DNA from: Varanus komodoensis
Lineage: Eukaryota > Chordata > Lepidosauria > Squamata > Varanidae
DNA: 64,000 nt
NCBI RefSeq assembly: GCF_004798865.1
Contig: NW_025336598.1
Span: 25,951,519-26,015,518, forward strand
Direction of reading: 5' to 3'
Shown here: positions 49,395 to 60,374 of the stretch, in pieces
How positions within the stretch are numbered: position 1 is the stretch's first letter
Layout of the letters: every line of letters starts with the position of its first letter
The notes under the pieces: generated by a model
The model's input: only the letters and a program-made list of their open reading frames with translations
What the model was told of the DNA's origin: nothing
The model's database searches: none
Made by a program: the position numbers and the translations under genes

Positions 49395-50610
49395 GTTTCA
49401 TGTTTATTGACTGTCGTCATATACAAGCTCCAAAGTACAGTAATGGTAATACACATGACCCTTTTTGTATGCCAATCTGTTTATAGGACAACTTCAAGAA
49501 ACTGTTGGAAGAACTAGCTCATACAAGTCCTTTATATGTGATTTTACATAGATACCATATTCGTCATTGCTGGCAATGGAAGGAATAGCTAGAACAATTT
49601 TACGCTGTTTATGAACATTTTCTACCCTACATGAGCTTACCAGTATTATCACAAATGAGAGCACAAAAATTATGTTTCCTGGATGTCCTTTTGACAATTG
49701 AAAACCATACAATTGCAAAGACCAACACTGCAAACCTATAGAGTCCCACCTGTACATTAAATGTAAGTCATATCATCCAAACAACATTATAGAAGAACAT
49801 TATCCATACTTAATTTTTAGGATACAACACATTTGCAATGGTGAATAAAACTTCTCAAACAGATGTCATAAACTAAGAGAAGCTCTCCAACAATGTAGAT
49901 AACCTGATTACATTACTGACTACAATATCAGCTCAACAAAAGTAATATCCTTCTTTCTGAAGCAAAGGCCAACTCTTCGAAAGAAAAACACATTCCATTT
50001 GAGGACTACCATCCTGCTGCCCCTAATTACCACCAGATAATGAAAGTTAGTTACCCTATTATACCCTATTGTGCTTCTTTAATGGAAGCCATTAATACTC
50101 TACTATGCATCACATTCAGAAAACCAGACAATTTACATAAATTGTTAGTTAAAGAAGCACTTAAAGATATTTGCAACCCAGGATCACACCAGTGTAAATC
50201 AGCATATTACATTACATTCAAGAAACCCCTCCTTTTAGGACCACAGTTAATTACATAACTAATTGCATTAGACAATGAGTAACACAGACTTCCACTAATG
50301 TGATTTATTTAATTGAATGGAAAGAGAGAAAGAAAGGACCACCAAACAAAGGAAGTCAGTCATATTTTGTAGGAAAAACTACAGAGACTTAAAAATAAGA
50401 TCATGTAACCTTGACTTGGTCATTCTTACCAAAAAGAAAAAAATAGAACCAGCTGTTACAAGACATTTTAACTCACCTGAACAGAGTCTCTCAGCTTGAA
50501 CAAACAGAGGTCACTGACACACTTGATACAAAGGAAAACTCCTGGATTAGCAGACTTGAACTCTTAATTCAAACAGTCCTAATAACCAAGACAATTTTCA
50601 GGCTTTATAC
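49395..50610 (+). mobile_element. Penelope-like retroelement, degraded
   Basis: Penelope-like elements join a reverse transcriptase to a GIY-YIG endonuclease. Several ordered motifs are visible. 'DPFLYANLFIGQL' (near 49455) corresponds to CAPxYANLFLG. 'RYHIRHCWQWKE' sits where RYIDDxxxxWxG belongs, so the catalytic Asp pair is lost. 'KLCFLDVLLTIEN' corresponds to IPFLDV. 'FRKPDNLHKLLVKEALK' (50110-50165) corresponds to FRxPxNLRDLLV. 'STNVIYLIEW' (from about 50292) starts the GIY-YIG domain. 'PAVTRHFNSPEQSLS' (50448-50495) corresponds to its PVAxHFNxxxHS part. 'KENSWISRLELLIQT' is the REKFWIxxL block. The order is complete for this half of the protein; the N-terminal part is missing. Many breaks are present. 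It is in the opposite orientation to the LINE it abuts. Confidence 0.87.
50292..50580 (+). pseudogene. GIY-YIG endonuclease domain of the Penelope-like element, broken
   Basis: This domain makes the DNA nick used for integration in Penelope-like elements. It starts at 'STNVIYLIEW', the usual cue being NVIYLIxC with the linked Cys; here Trp stands at the Cys position. A Lys-rich stretch follows, then 'YFVGKTTETLKIR' (equivalent to YVGETxRxLRxR), 'IEPAVTRHFNSPEQS', and in another frame 'KENSWISRLELL'. The stop after 'SLSA' at about 50497 and a shift split it. The key Gly, Arg and His positions can still be read in 'VGKT', 'LKIR' and 'RHFN'. Confidence 0.8.
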
Positions 50611-52969
50611 CACTCATGCTTGTACTTCATTCTCCTTAGGAATTTTAATCAGTTACATCCAGACTGACAGTTACAGAGAGGGGTGGGAACCAAAATGTTT
50701 TGCTCTAAATATACATTTAAATTCCTCTGTTCTTAGTTTATTGTTTGTGTATGCATGTCAAGGGCCATTCCTTGCACAATTTCTAATTGGCGAAAATGGG
50801 TGGATGAGGTCCTCTTTGAGGCTAGGGTTACCAATCTGTCTAAGTCTATTTTGAGGTGTGAACCTGGTAAAACTCACCAGCAGCTCTAAACTCATTCTGG
50901 TGTTATCAATTATGTGGAAAACACACTAAAATTGCAGAGCTGAGCAGAAAGTGTACCTGTTCCTAAATTAAGAATCTTTGCTTTCACAGGCTGGGAAGCC
51001 AGGATCCTTAATCCCTATCTTGGTTCCCTGATGACACTGTGACAACTTTTTAAAAGGTGGCCACAGTATTCCTAATGGGGAAGTAGGGTTGCAAGAGACA
51101 CTGCAGATGACAATATTTAAGCAGTAAATCAAAGCAGCCTACCTCCATTCAGGGAAATGCATCACTGTCTGGACAAAGCTGGTGGGTTGGATTATGTCAG
51201 TGGGGTGGCCACCTTCCCTGCAGCCCTTTTGCACTCCGCCCACTCTTCCCCTACTTCATGCTTCTCTCTGCACAGAAAAAAGGAATTGGCTCACACCTGC
51301 AGAAGTCAGGTCAACCCTAGGAAAGAGAGAGCTCAAACCTCGCTTACTCTTACACTAGACTGGGTGTTGCAGTTCATGCACCCAAACCCCAGGAGGAGAT
51401 GTTTAATCCCATGGCAGAGCCTGCGTATACAAGTATAAGATCCTCAAACTGCCCTTTCCCAAAGCTGATATGGCAAGCACTGGAAGGTTATAACCAGAAC
51501 AAAAAGCAGCCAGGCACCCTGTGCATTTGCTGCAAGCAGATAAACATTAACACTCATTTCAGTCCTTACCCTTTGTAGACATACGGATGGGCTACAGACA
51601 GGCTGCAGGTTGTGATAGGCAATAAGGAAGAAACCTCTGCAGACATGCTTGGCCATTCATGATGACTCATGTGTCAGTTCTGATTATTATTTCACCCCCT
51701 TCATTGTTGGTCATTGTAGCTTATTATCCAACAAATTTACATTTCCTAAACCATTTTGAATGACATGTCAGTAAAGATTATATACCACAGATACTCTCTT
51801 CCTGTAGTCTGGTTTCATATGTCACTCCAAGGAGAAACTGCTGGAGCGCCATTTTGGGAGTAGATACCATTAATTGGATTCAAAAAGCTGGAGCAGCTAA
51901 GAAATGTTGTGAATATTAAGTTCCTGCCCTTTCAAGAACAAATGAGAAATTCTCTCTCTCACACACACACACACCCCTGTTTTATTCAAATTCTATAAAA
52001 TGCTTTCCCTGCCAGAAAAAGCAAGCATGCTTCATTGTAACTAGCATGCAAACACAGCAAAGCATTTTTTTTTCTTTCCCTTAAAAAAAAAAAACTCATT
52101 CCACCATGAAAACAGAAACATTCCTCTGTGAAATTGTCAAATTCCCACCTGGGGCAAATTCCAATATATCAAGATTGCAAGACAGGTAACCTGAAGTGTT
52201 AATATCTTTTTAAGCCATCTTGCAACCAAGATTAAGGGGTTGGTGCTTGATAGGAAGATTTTCGTGCCACTGAAACCTCAGCCTATGCTACTTTCTGATC
52301 TGCTTCTTCGCGATAACATTCCCATCAGATTGATTTATGCCAAGAACTTGGAGGGCTGTTTGGTTTTTTTCCCCCTCTTCCTTTTACAGTCTTAGAGACT
52401 AAGGCGGATTTCTGAAATGTATCCCTAGGTAAGAAACAGTGAATTGAGCTGTACAGGAAATGTACCGTAACATCTTGCTGCCAGGTTGAAACTGACTCCA
52501 AACTTCAAGAGCAAACTTTTTGGTTCAATACACAGTTTGGGGGGGGGGGAATGTTAACTTAGGACAGGAAATGGAAGCTGTATCTTTCATGTTATGGCTC
52601 TGAAAACTGATAGTTCAAGCACAGTGTAAAAAGCTATTCAGACAGAAGTTCTGTGATTATGCATCACAGAATAATCTAAACACACTACGAGGTAACATAA
52701 AGCAGAGCAAACTCACTGATCCAAAGAGCCTGAAGCCCGGCCAGACCATTCAGGCTATGATTGCAACGATGCATTTTGTTACCCTAGACCTTCACCCTTC
52801 ACTGATCCAAGTTGCTGCTGTTATTCTCTGCAGTACTACACAGTTGAGGAAAAGGACAAACTAAAACTACTGTGCCTCACCTCAGAGATGGACAATTGAT
52901 GGACCCTGGGGAATGGGAGATTATAAGCCCAATTTCCAAAGTTCTTTGGCAAGCAGTCAGTTCTGATGC
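50611..52969. other. Unassigned sequence
   Basis: No gene or classified repeat recognised. An AC tract lies near 51959-51974, T and A runs near 52065-52092, and a run of G near 52538-52549. The 93-codon forward frame at 51157-51438 has no motif. Confidence 0.35.
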
Positions 52970-53285
52970 AACATAAGAGCCACACGGAAGAAGACCAAAG
53001 GTGATCAAGTTGGCCAACCAGATGCTTGTGTTGCTGCCATGCGTAGGATATGAGTACAGCAGCACTCTCACATTTGTGTTCCTGAGTAATTGGTCCTAAG
53101 AAACAAGTTATTCTCAGCGGTGGTGATGTTATATAGCTGTGGATAGCCTGGCCCTCCCTTAACTTGTTAATTCCCCTCTTAAAGCTATCCACCTTGGCAG
53201 CTATTATTACACCTTGTGGTAGTGAGTTCCTGAAGTATGTGCTTTGTGAAGAAGTAGTACTTTTAACAAGAGTGGCCTGTCTCCC
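52970..53285 (-). mobile_element. CR1-type LINE fragment, reverse orientation
   Basis: On the plus strand it reads 'gttggccaaccagatgcttg', then 'cccctcttaaagctatccac', then 'gtggtagtgagttcctgaag' and 'tgtgaagaagtagtactttt', the order of a very common reptile CR1-type repeat seen in reverse. On the minus strand a frame reads 'FRNSLPQGVIIAAKVDSFKR', the corresponding CR1 tail. The 206-codon minus-strand open frame at 52836-53456 is therefore partly CR1-derived, not a host gene. Confidence 0.8.
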
Positions 53286-53757
53286 CTGCCTTGTTTTGGC
53301 AGCCTGCTGGGAAGGAAGAGAGTGAAAGAGAAAGAGAGCAGAGGAGTAGTCTAGCCATATTTGACTCTGCCCCATCTCCCACAGATTCCCCAAAGGAAAA
53401 CACCACATACGTAGAGCTAGTTTCAGAGGTACCCCATTGGATGGTGCCTGCAGCATCCCTGTTGCTTAACAGAAGTTCTTCCTTGTGGCTTTGGATTATT
53501 TTACGGATTTGAAAAATGCACCACCACTTAATATTTTCTTTAAAATTGTTTAGAGTTCAGGAGCTTTCTGCTTGTAATACATGTCTATCACATGCAAGGA
53601 TGAAATGCTGATACAGCCCCTCAGTCTGCCAAAGAGAGGAGCTATGCCTTCTCAACAACCATCTCCCACTTTAGAAATGTTTGGATCAAGAACATTTGCT
53701 TATTTTTCTTTTCAAGAAGGTTGCTTGGAATTTGTGGGCTCTGGCCACTGAAGCATC
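53286..53757. other. Unassigned sequence
   Basis: Nothing recognised between the CR1 fragment and the reverse L1 end. Confidence 0.4.
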
Positions 53758-54070
53758 GAAGTATTTTTTTTTTAAATAAGTTTTATTATTTTCTACTAAT
53801 TGACAAACCTAACAGAGAAAAAAAGCTAAAAAAAGTCAATCATCAAAAACATCCGACCTACTGGGTCAGCCCCCCGTATTTTTTCTTTTTTATGGTAATC
53901 CATAAACATATTTAGATCTATGCATAGTCCCATTTCTCTAGCCAATAATAAAAGAGATTCCGAGTTTGATAGAAATCTGTATCTTCTTTCTCCTTCAGAG
54001 ACAAAGTCAATCTGTCCATTTCAGCACAGTCCAGGATCTTTTTTAAAATCAGTTTGTCTGTAGGTGGCTC
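53758..54070 (-). mobile_element. L1 LINE 3' end, reverse orientation
   Basis: Read on the minus strand, this holds the end of L1 ORF2 ('KKILDCAEMDRLTLSLKEKE', then 'FYYWLEKWDY'), the last codons and the 3' UTR ('gggctgacccagtaggtcgg'), ending in an A tract (the T run near 53764-53773 on the plus strand). The 3' UTR matches that of the L1 at 20791-24617 almost base for base. The CAEMDRLT part is absent from that other copy, which proves an internal deletion there. This insertion is only about 300 bp long, a normal 5'-truncated L1. Confidence 0.92.
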
Positions 54071-55379
54071 TTAAGCATCAAAGTGTTAATCCTTTCCCTC
54101 CCTTCCTCCTCCTCTCTCTCACATACATGCACCCTTTTTGTAAAATAAAAAAGAGCTTGCAAATAATCTATCTGCAGTTACAGAAAGAACTTTATTGGGC
54201 TTTGACCATGCACAGCATAATGAATGGAAATCCAGTGAAAATTCTGCACTTTTAGCTCAAACTGATACCAGAAGTTAGTTTTGTGCATGTGCTTTTCTTC
54301 AGCTGCCTCTTTCCACCCCATTGAATCAATAAGTTTCTAAAAGTGCAAATTGGCAGGATTATGTCCAGTGTTCTTGACTGTTTCTGCCCATCTAGAAAAC
54401 TGCCTTCCCATGCAGAATCTGACACACCTCTGCCAAATTTCTTTTCTTCCACAGTTCTCTGTTGTGCCTTTAAATGGTGATTCTACATAACAAGCCTTAA
54501 GTAAGCTTAATTTAAGATTCCTTTCCTATCTTGCTGTTTGTTTTCACCACAAGCCTTTATGGTTGCTTTCTTTACAGAACAAGCCTTCTCCATTCTTTAC
54601 CCCGACAAAGGAAGCCCTGATAAAGCTTTATAGGCTTCCCATTCATTGCCTGTCAGTGAATTCTGTGCTCAGGTTAGAAGCAATTGCCATCCCTGTAAAT
54701 TCGACCTGGGATTTGTGAACAGAGCAGATCCACCCCACTAACAAAGGGTTGGCAGGCCAAATTGGGCCCTGAGTTTCAGCTGTACAATCCTCTGGTCTCC
54801 AAGGATATCATTTAAGACAACTGTGCAACTCCATTGCTATCAGGTGCAAGGCAGCTTGGTAAATGAGTCTATTAGCACATGGAAAGGAAAAGCTCCTTTC
54901 CTCCCCACCCCCCAGTGATGCCTCCACAGGGATAACAAACATGAAAAGCTGCAAAAGCTAATTTTCATTATGCAAGTCAGCAGCTCAAACAACATACAAA
55001 ACCAGAGACAGAGGAGCTGTGGATCACAGCGTTTTAGACAATTGCTTTGGAATAATCGCCACACTGAAAGAGAAGGAACAAACACATCCTGTGTAGCTAA
55101 AAGCTTACTCTGAGCTGAAAGCTGTTGTCTTTTCAAAATTGGCTTGCTGTCTTCAACCAAGCCAGGTAAACCATATTCATTCTGTGCTATGTCCCTAAAT
55201 GTTCTCTCATTTTCACCCTCCACACAACAAAAGCACATAAGATCTGTGAGTATTTTTGCACATTTCTACCCATGCAAGATTTGTGAGCATTTCTACACAT
55301 TTTGAGTTAGACTCTCCTTCCTCACATAGGACTTAAAGTAATCACAGTGACAACTGCACTTTTTAAACATTGCTCTGAT
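54071..55379. other. Unassigned sequence, one possible conserved block
   Basis: No gene recognised. The stretch 54480-54720 has the balanced, motif-dense look of conserved non-coding DNA. The 132-codon minus-strand frame at 54840-55238 has no motif or splice support. Confidence 0.35.
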
Positions 55380-55592
55380 TATGAACTAAACTGCTGGCTC
55401 TTTATTTGTTTCAAGGTTTTGTTGAAACTTTTGTTGAAGCATTTGTTACAACAAGTAATATTTTGATATTCTTAATTGTTGTGTTTATTGCTTGCCTGTT
55501 ATCATATTCTTGTTTGCAAAGTATTATGATTGCAACCCACCTCGGGGGCATTTGCATTTTAATTAAAGTGCAGAAATGAATAAATAAATGCA
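55380..55592 (+). mobile_element. LINE 3' end (L2/CR1 type)
   Basis: An AT-rich 3' region leads to 'gattgcaacccacctcgggg', equivalent to 'gtaagccgccacgagg' at 34378, then 'aaagtgcagaaatgaataaa' and a final (AATA)n tail. No coding part is kept. The left edge is approximate. Confidence 0.65.
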
Positions 55593-56214
55593 TGTTCTAG
55601 TGGTTCAGAAATTCCAGACCTGAACCAAGTTCAACTATGTATTATCCATGCCACTTATTTAGTGGACTTTGGAAAGCAATAAATCACTGGTAGCACTTCA
55701 GACCTCAGTGGTGGTGTAACAACTACATGAGATAATGGCAGACTGGCACTCCTGCTGAACCTTTGGGAGAAGTTAGGGAAACTAAGTGTAAGTCCACAGT
55801 GGCTTCTTCCCCCTGTTCCCTGCATGCATGACAAATGAAGGATTATAATTAGCTTAATTACCCTTGTAGTATGTGATTTGCCATGCCATCCAAACCCGGT
55901 GAGCCATATGGTGGGGTTAGCCTCCAATCCACCCTGGAATCCCACAGCAAGCCATGAGATCTAGGGTGGTTATGAAAGCACCTGTGCTCTGCATGGACAA
56001 CATAGCCCATGTGCCACAAGGGCAACTAAGCAACTAGCATGCATGGGGTGGGGAATGGGAGTCACAATGGCTTCTTTTCCCTGCTGATTGTATGAATCTA
56101 GCCATTATGTCACACACTTTGCAGAAAACCCTGAGCAGTTTATATAACTGAACAGTGTGTAGCTTGGACATTATGTGTTAAAAAGGTGCACTGAGCCTAC
56201 AGAATACTAGCCTC
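55593..56214. other. Unassigned sequence
   Basis: Nothing recognised. The 96-codon minus-strand frame at 55655-55945 lacks motifs. Confidence 0.4.
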
Positions 56215-56425
56215 CTAAATTAATTTAATTTTAATTAAAACATTTCTATGCTGTCCTTTGCAACAAGGCTCAGGATGGCTTACAAGGTAAAAATAGTAAT
56301 ATAAAATACAATTAAAACATTCAATAATAGCACAGCATAAGCAACAGTTCATAACTAAAGGAAAAAAGGAAAGAAAGAAAAGAATGAAAAAGAAAAGGCA
56401 TCTGTATTGCCTGGGTGAGGCTTCA
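56215..56425 (-). mobile_element. LINE 3' end (L2/CR1 type), reverse orientation
   Basis: The plus strand begins with AT-rich 'aattttaattaaaacatttc', then 'tatgctgtcctttgcaacaa', 'ggctcaggatggcttacaag' and 'aaaatacaattaaaacattc'. In reverse this is a 'gtaagccatcctgagcc' block before an AT-rich tail, as in the other LINE ends here. No coding sequence is seen. Confidence 0.65.
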
Positions 56426-56494
56426 CCATACCCCATAGGAGGGCTGGTCCAAGAAATGGAAAGCTCACTTAATATTATAGTTCCATACATATCC

Positions 56495-56560
56495 CCATGT
56501 AAGCTCCAGGGGTTTAATGGTGCTTACTTGCAGATAAATCTGCATCGCATTACAATCTAA
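56495..56560. repeat. Short interspersed repeat scrap of unresolved class
   Basis: 'ggtttaatggtgcttacttg' followed by 'aaatctgcatcgcattacaa' resembles a repeat common in reptiles ('cagtggggcttacttc', 'gtaaacatgcataggattgc'). A related scrap lies near 41385-41455. Confidence 0.45.
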
Positions 56561-57348
56561 GAGAGAGAGAGAGTACAAGAAAGGCATTTATTTGTTTTTT
56601 AAAATATGTTTTCTCTTATATCTTTTAGGTCTCCTTCTCCCAGGGGACTTTTCCTACAGCAGGCCATCCTTTCTTTTGGCTGGACAATGAAAAACGCTTG
56701 TGCTACTAGTGCAAAGAAAATGTTAAAGATGTGTGGCTTTACGATGCTCAGAATGGTTCATAAGGAACAAATTGGCACTGAGAGTGCTGTCAAAAAATAA
56801 AGAAATCCCAATGAGATAATAAAAGGAACACAGACTAGACATGTTTCTTATTGCCAGTCAAATGATTTCAGATGACGACTCAAGCATGAGAATATCTGCA
56901 CTCATGGATGAGTCAATATCCAGCAACTTTAATGTATGAAGAGATGCTTATTGATAGCATGCAGAATTACGCGTGCACAGTACTGCTCTGCAGGCCCATA
57001 AAGTAAGTGACTGTCCTTTTAAGACACCGGAGGTGTGGTCAAATTTCTCCTGTCAATGCTTTAACAAGTGAGGGTCATTTAGAATTCAGCTCAACACTGA
57101 GAAACTGTCTTGCCCAGACATCAATATCACAATAAGAAAGCAGCCTTGACATACAAGACATCCAAACAGATGAATTGGACAAACTTGATGGATTTTTTTA
57201 TGACTGTTGGCTTCAAAGCACTGGGTACCCAAGCAAGCATGCAAAGTACTGGCTGGTTTTTCATGCATACACGTTTGGAATGAAAGTGATACTGAGCATG
57301 AATGGTGCCAGTTCTGTGTCTGTGCGCATGCATTCATGTGTGCATGAC
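56561..57348. other. Unassigned sequence with an acceptor-like site
   Basis: A pyrimidine-rich stretch ends 'atatcttttag' at about 56627, and an open frame of about 55 codons follows to 56800, ending in an AATAAA word. This could be a terminal exon by appearance, but I recognise no protein and no upstream exons. It is reported as a candidate only. Confidence 0.2.
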
Positions 57349-57840
57349 TGAGTTCACACAACAGAACAAAAAACCCTACATGGTTGCAGCAGTTTCTTTT
57401 TTTCCTTTAAACTATCATCTGCCTGACAGATGATCAGATGGTTCCTATGATGTCATGCTTTCCAGACTTCCTCTTCAGTCCTCCCACTGTTGGCCTCATC
57501 CCATCAGCCACTGCTCCGGAAATTCAATCCCAAGCTGCATTTCTCCCTGCCTACATTGCTGCCCTCTTCCTTACTGATTTTCATGTCAGTTACTAGGCAG
57601 AGAAAGGCAGTAGAGGCTGCAGGGAGAAAGTGGCTGCTTTTTGAGTAGCTGCTCTTTCCAGGAGACTCTGCATTAGCTGCATATCCAGACCATGGAAACC
57701 ATGATGCTGGGTTTGGACAAGATAACAAACATGGTGGTATGGAAAAAAAATATACCAAACTCAATATGATTGAGTTTGCACACCATTATGCATCAACACT
57801 GGTAAAACAAAACAAAAAACACCGTGGCTTATGTTTTCTA
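57349..57840. mobile_element. Unclassified interspersed repeat, copy B
   Basis: Related to 37880-38310. Shared blocks include 'gagttcacacaacagaacaa' with 'aaccctacatggttg', 'cctgacagatgat', 'tagctgctctttccagg', 'tagctgcata' and 'gaccatggaaaccat' (57640-57705). It is longer in the middle than copy A, so either A has a deletion or B holds an insertion. The right edge is approximate. Confidence 0.6.
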
Positions 57841-58394
57841 AATGCAATTTGCATGCACGTGTATGTGCCCGCGTGCATACATGAGCACACATGTGGGTGG
57901 ACATGCACATAATAGGGTTGCAGAAATTCAGACACAGCTTCCCTATTTGGCCTCACCTCCTTCCCTTGGCCACTCATCAGTTAGCAGTTTCTCAGTGTTT
58001 GTGCAGTTTTGCCCCATTCTATAAGGTTGAAATGCCTCTCTTACTAACAACAAAAGCTTGAAGTTAGATGATGCCAATATTTGGGGTCTTTGTGCCCTGG
58101 TCTCTTTTGCCTTCATCCCTGCCTACCTGGAATGTATCACCTGAAAGACTTTCCAAACAGGAATTTGACCTAGGGGCTAAAAGGATTCTGTATCCTTGGT
58201 ATACATACTCAGTTATGTGGAAACACAAATGCCTTATGCTTGGTGGGGAAGGTAGTATTTCTTGCCATCTTCTTAGGAGAGAGAAAATGGAATGGCATGG
58301 CAGGTATCAGCATGTCAAAAAGGGATGTTGAAACTGGGTATGTGGCCTGACCTGATAACTGAAACGGTCCCCGCAACCTCCCAATGTGTTGTAC
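57841..58394. other. Unassigned sequence
   Basis: No gene recognised. Alternating 'gtgtgc' and 'catgca' words near 57850-57900 are low-complexity and explain the open frames there. Confidence 0.4.
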
Positions 58395-58548
58395 CCGTAG
58401 CCCAGCCTTCCCTGACCTGGTGGCCTTCAGGGTCATTTGGACCACAGCTCCCAGAATTGCCATCCAGCAGGGCCAATGACTGGGAATTCTGGGTGTTGAA
58501 GTCTAAACATGTTTGGAAGGCACAAGTTTGGGGAAGGCTGTCTTAGCC
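58395..58548. mobile_element. hAT-like palindromic MITE with imperfect 8-bp target duplication
   Basis: The element spans 58403-58540 (138 bp). It begins 'cagccttccctgacctggtg', and the reverse complement of its end begins 'cagccttccccaaacttgtg'. The arms continue to pair across almost the whole element ('ccacagctcccagaattgcc' against 'gggaattctgggtgttgaag'). The flanks 'ccgtagcc' (58395-58402) and 'tcttagcc' (58541-58548) agree at 6 of 8 positions. The length of the target duplication fits hAT. It has no coding capacity. This is the best copy of a family with about six other fragments in the window. Confidence 0.82.
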
Positions 58549-58984
58549 AATAAACTCCCCACACACACAGTAGTTGCAGCTAAACTGGCTTAACTAATGG
58601 CCTCCTGGCCATTTGTAGCTTTTGTTTTGTTTTCTGCACAGCATCCAGACTGCTGAGCAAGCTTGGTTTTTACTTACTTGATACTGAACAGCCTGGGGTA
58701 AATGCAGATGGTGGGGAGATGCAGCATATAAATGATAATCCTAGTTACAATTATCAGGAAATTAGAGAAGGCAGAGCATGTTGGGAGTCAGATATGGGTG
58801 GGCACCAAGACACATCCTTAAAGCAAAAGAGAGAATCCTGGGATCTGCTGTAGAGGTTCTTGGAACTTTGGTCAAGAAAGCATCCTGTTTTAGGTCCAGA
58901 TGGGCCACATGCAAAGAACTGTGGAATTTGAGGGGCTGAACTGAGGAGTTCACTCCTCAAAGTGGGAAGCAGGCAGGAATATGG
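58549..58984. other. Unassigned sequence
   Basis: Nothing recognised. Confidence 0.4.
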
Positions 58985-59160
58985 CTGTGACTAAGTGGCA
59001 CAGCACACACTTTGCATGCAGAAGGTCAGAGGTTCATTTCCCACCATCCCCAGTTATGGTCAGGAAAAGATGCTGCCTGAAACCTTGCGAAGCCATTGGC
59101 TATAGTCTGTGACAAAAGTGCTGCCTAGATAGCCCCCTTGTCTGTCTCTGTATAGTTATA
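58985..59160 (+). mobile_element. tRNA-derived SINE of a second reptile family
   Basis: The A-box region is 'tgactaagtggcacagcac' and the B-box region 'ggttcatttcc' (59031-59041), with 'tttgcatgcagaaggtc' between them. The body, with 'gctgcctgaaaccttgcgaa' and 'gccattggctatagtctgtg', fits the reptile SINE whose consensus reads 'tgcctgagaccctggagagc'. It is distinct from the three SINEs at 14219, 20581 and 60153. It is diverged, and the 3' end is approximate. Confidence 0.75.
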
Positions 59161-60152
59161 CTCCTAGCAGTTATACTTCAAGCACAGAGGGTGGACTGAG
59201 GCCTCAGCTCCAGGTTAGGCTCACACCTGTTAGCCAGAAGGACCTACACAGACATCACTGTTTACAAATTCCTGCAGTCCTTGTTGAAGACACTCTGCCT
59301 TCTGTGCCATCCAGTCAATGCTGATCATCTCATTGCAAAGCCACATATACCCCAACACACTTGCCTTAATGTGTTCTTGGCCACACAGTCTTTTGAACTA
59401 TTGGGTGTCTTTCTCCATATCCCAGCAGGTTTTTCCACCACCCTTCATGCACTCCATTTTCTTGCTTCTCTTTCCTCCTCTCCAGTTAGGAAATTGAAAT
59501 AATTAAGGTATACTCATGTTTGTATTGTCCTAATAAAAAATGCTAATAAAGTATAATGAAAAAGACACCCACACTAAGGTGTTGAAGCCAAGCATAAAGA
59601 TGTGGATACTTCAAATGCTTAGTTAATTTCTCTCAATATTTTTTCCACTTTCAAATGCCTCTTCAGAGTCTGGCAGATTTATATAGCATTGGTTGAAAGG
59701 GAGAAACCTTGAGAATGTAAGGGCTGAATGCATATTTTCCAGGTCCCCAGGCAATGGGGGAAAAAAGGAAAGAAAAGAAAGAAAGCAACCTGGCACAGCA
59801 ATCCAAAATCCTGTAATTCAAGGCATGTTTTCCTCTATAAACACTGTGCATATGAATTCAGCGACATCATATATTATAATGTCTGTGCACAACCCCAAGG
59901 GGTGGATGTATGAATTGGATTCCCAGGTTTCAAGTATGTCAACTGGCTACACGCCTGACCAGGTTCCATGCAGGTTTGTTTATTTTTATCAAATCTTACA
60001 CAGTTCTAGTGTTGTTCCTTATGCTCCCAAAACAGACATTCATATGAAATTTGTTACTCCACTGTCATTTTGTAGAAGAACTATGTTCAGCCATTATATT
60101 TGCCAAATGCCATTCCCTTAGAGCACCTCAAGGGGACTTCCCTTATAGTAAG
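59161..60152. other. Unassigned sequence
   Basis: No gene recognised. The 142-codon forward frame at 59693-60121 includes an A/G-rich low-complexity part and shows no family motif. Confidence 0.35.
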
Positions 60153-60374
60153 GAGAGCCAGTGTGGTGTTGTGAGTCAGAGTGTTGGACTATGACTTGGA
60201 AAATGTGTGTTCTAGCTCACTGGCTGCCTCTGAGCCAGTCATTGACTCTCAGCCTAACCTACCAACCTTGTAAGGATAAATGGAGACAAGGAGAATCTTG
60301 TAAGTCGACTTCGACTCTTTGCAAGAGGAAGTAAGGTGGGGTACCAGTGTGAATAACAACAGCAACAACAACTT
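60153..60374 (+). mobile_element. tRNA-derived squamate-type SINE
   Basis: Same family as 14219-14464. It starts 'agagccagtgtggtgttgtg', has 'agtgttggactatgacttgg', the B-box region 'tgttctagctcac', 'gagccagtcattgactctca' and 'gcctaacctaccaaccttgt', and ends in an A-rich tail with 'aacagcaacaacaac'. The tail differs from the AATAAA-type tail of the copy at 14219. It is moderately diverged. Confidence 0.82.

Noticed and set aside
52836-53456. 206-codon open frame on the minus strand, the longest in the window
   Set aside because: Its middle part is a reverse CR1-type LINE fragment and the outer parts have no motif. It is explained by the repeat, not by a gene.
54840-55238. 132-codon minus-strand open frame rich in Cys, Leu and Phe
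   Set aside because: No domain recognised and no supporting exons. The composition fits chance translation.
59693-60121. 142-codon forward open frame
   Set aside because: Contains a low-complexity Lys/Arg/Gly part from a purine-rich tract and no family motif. Most likely chance.
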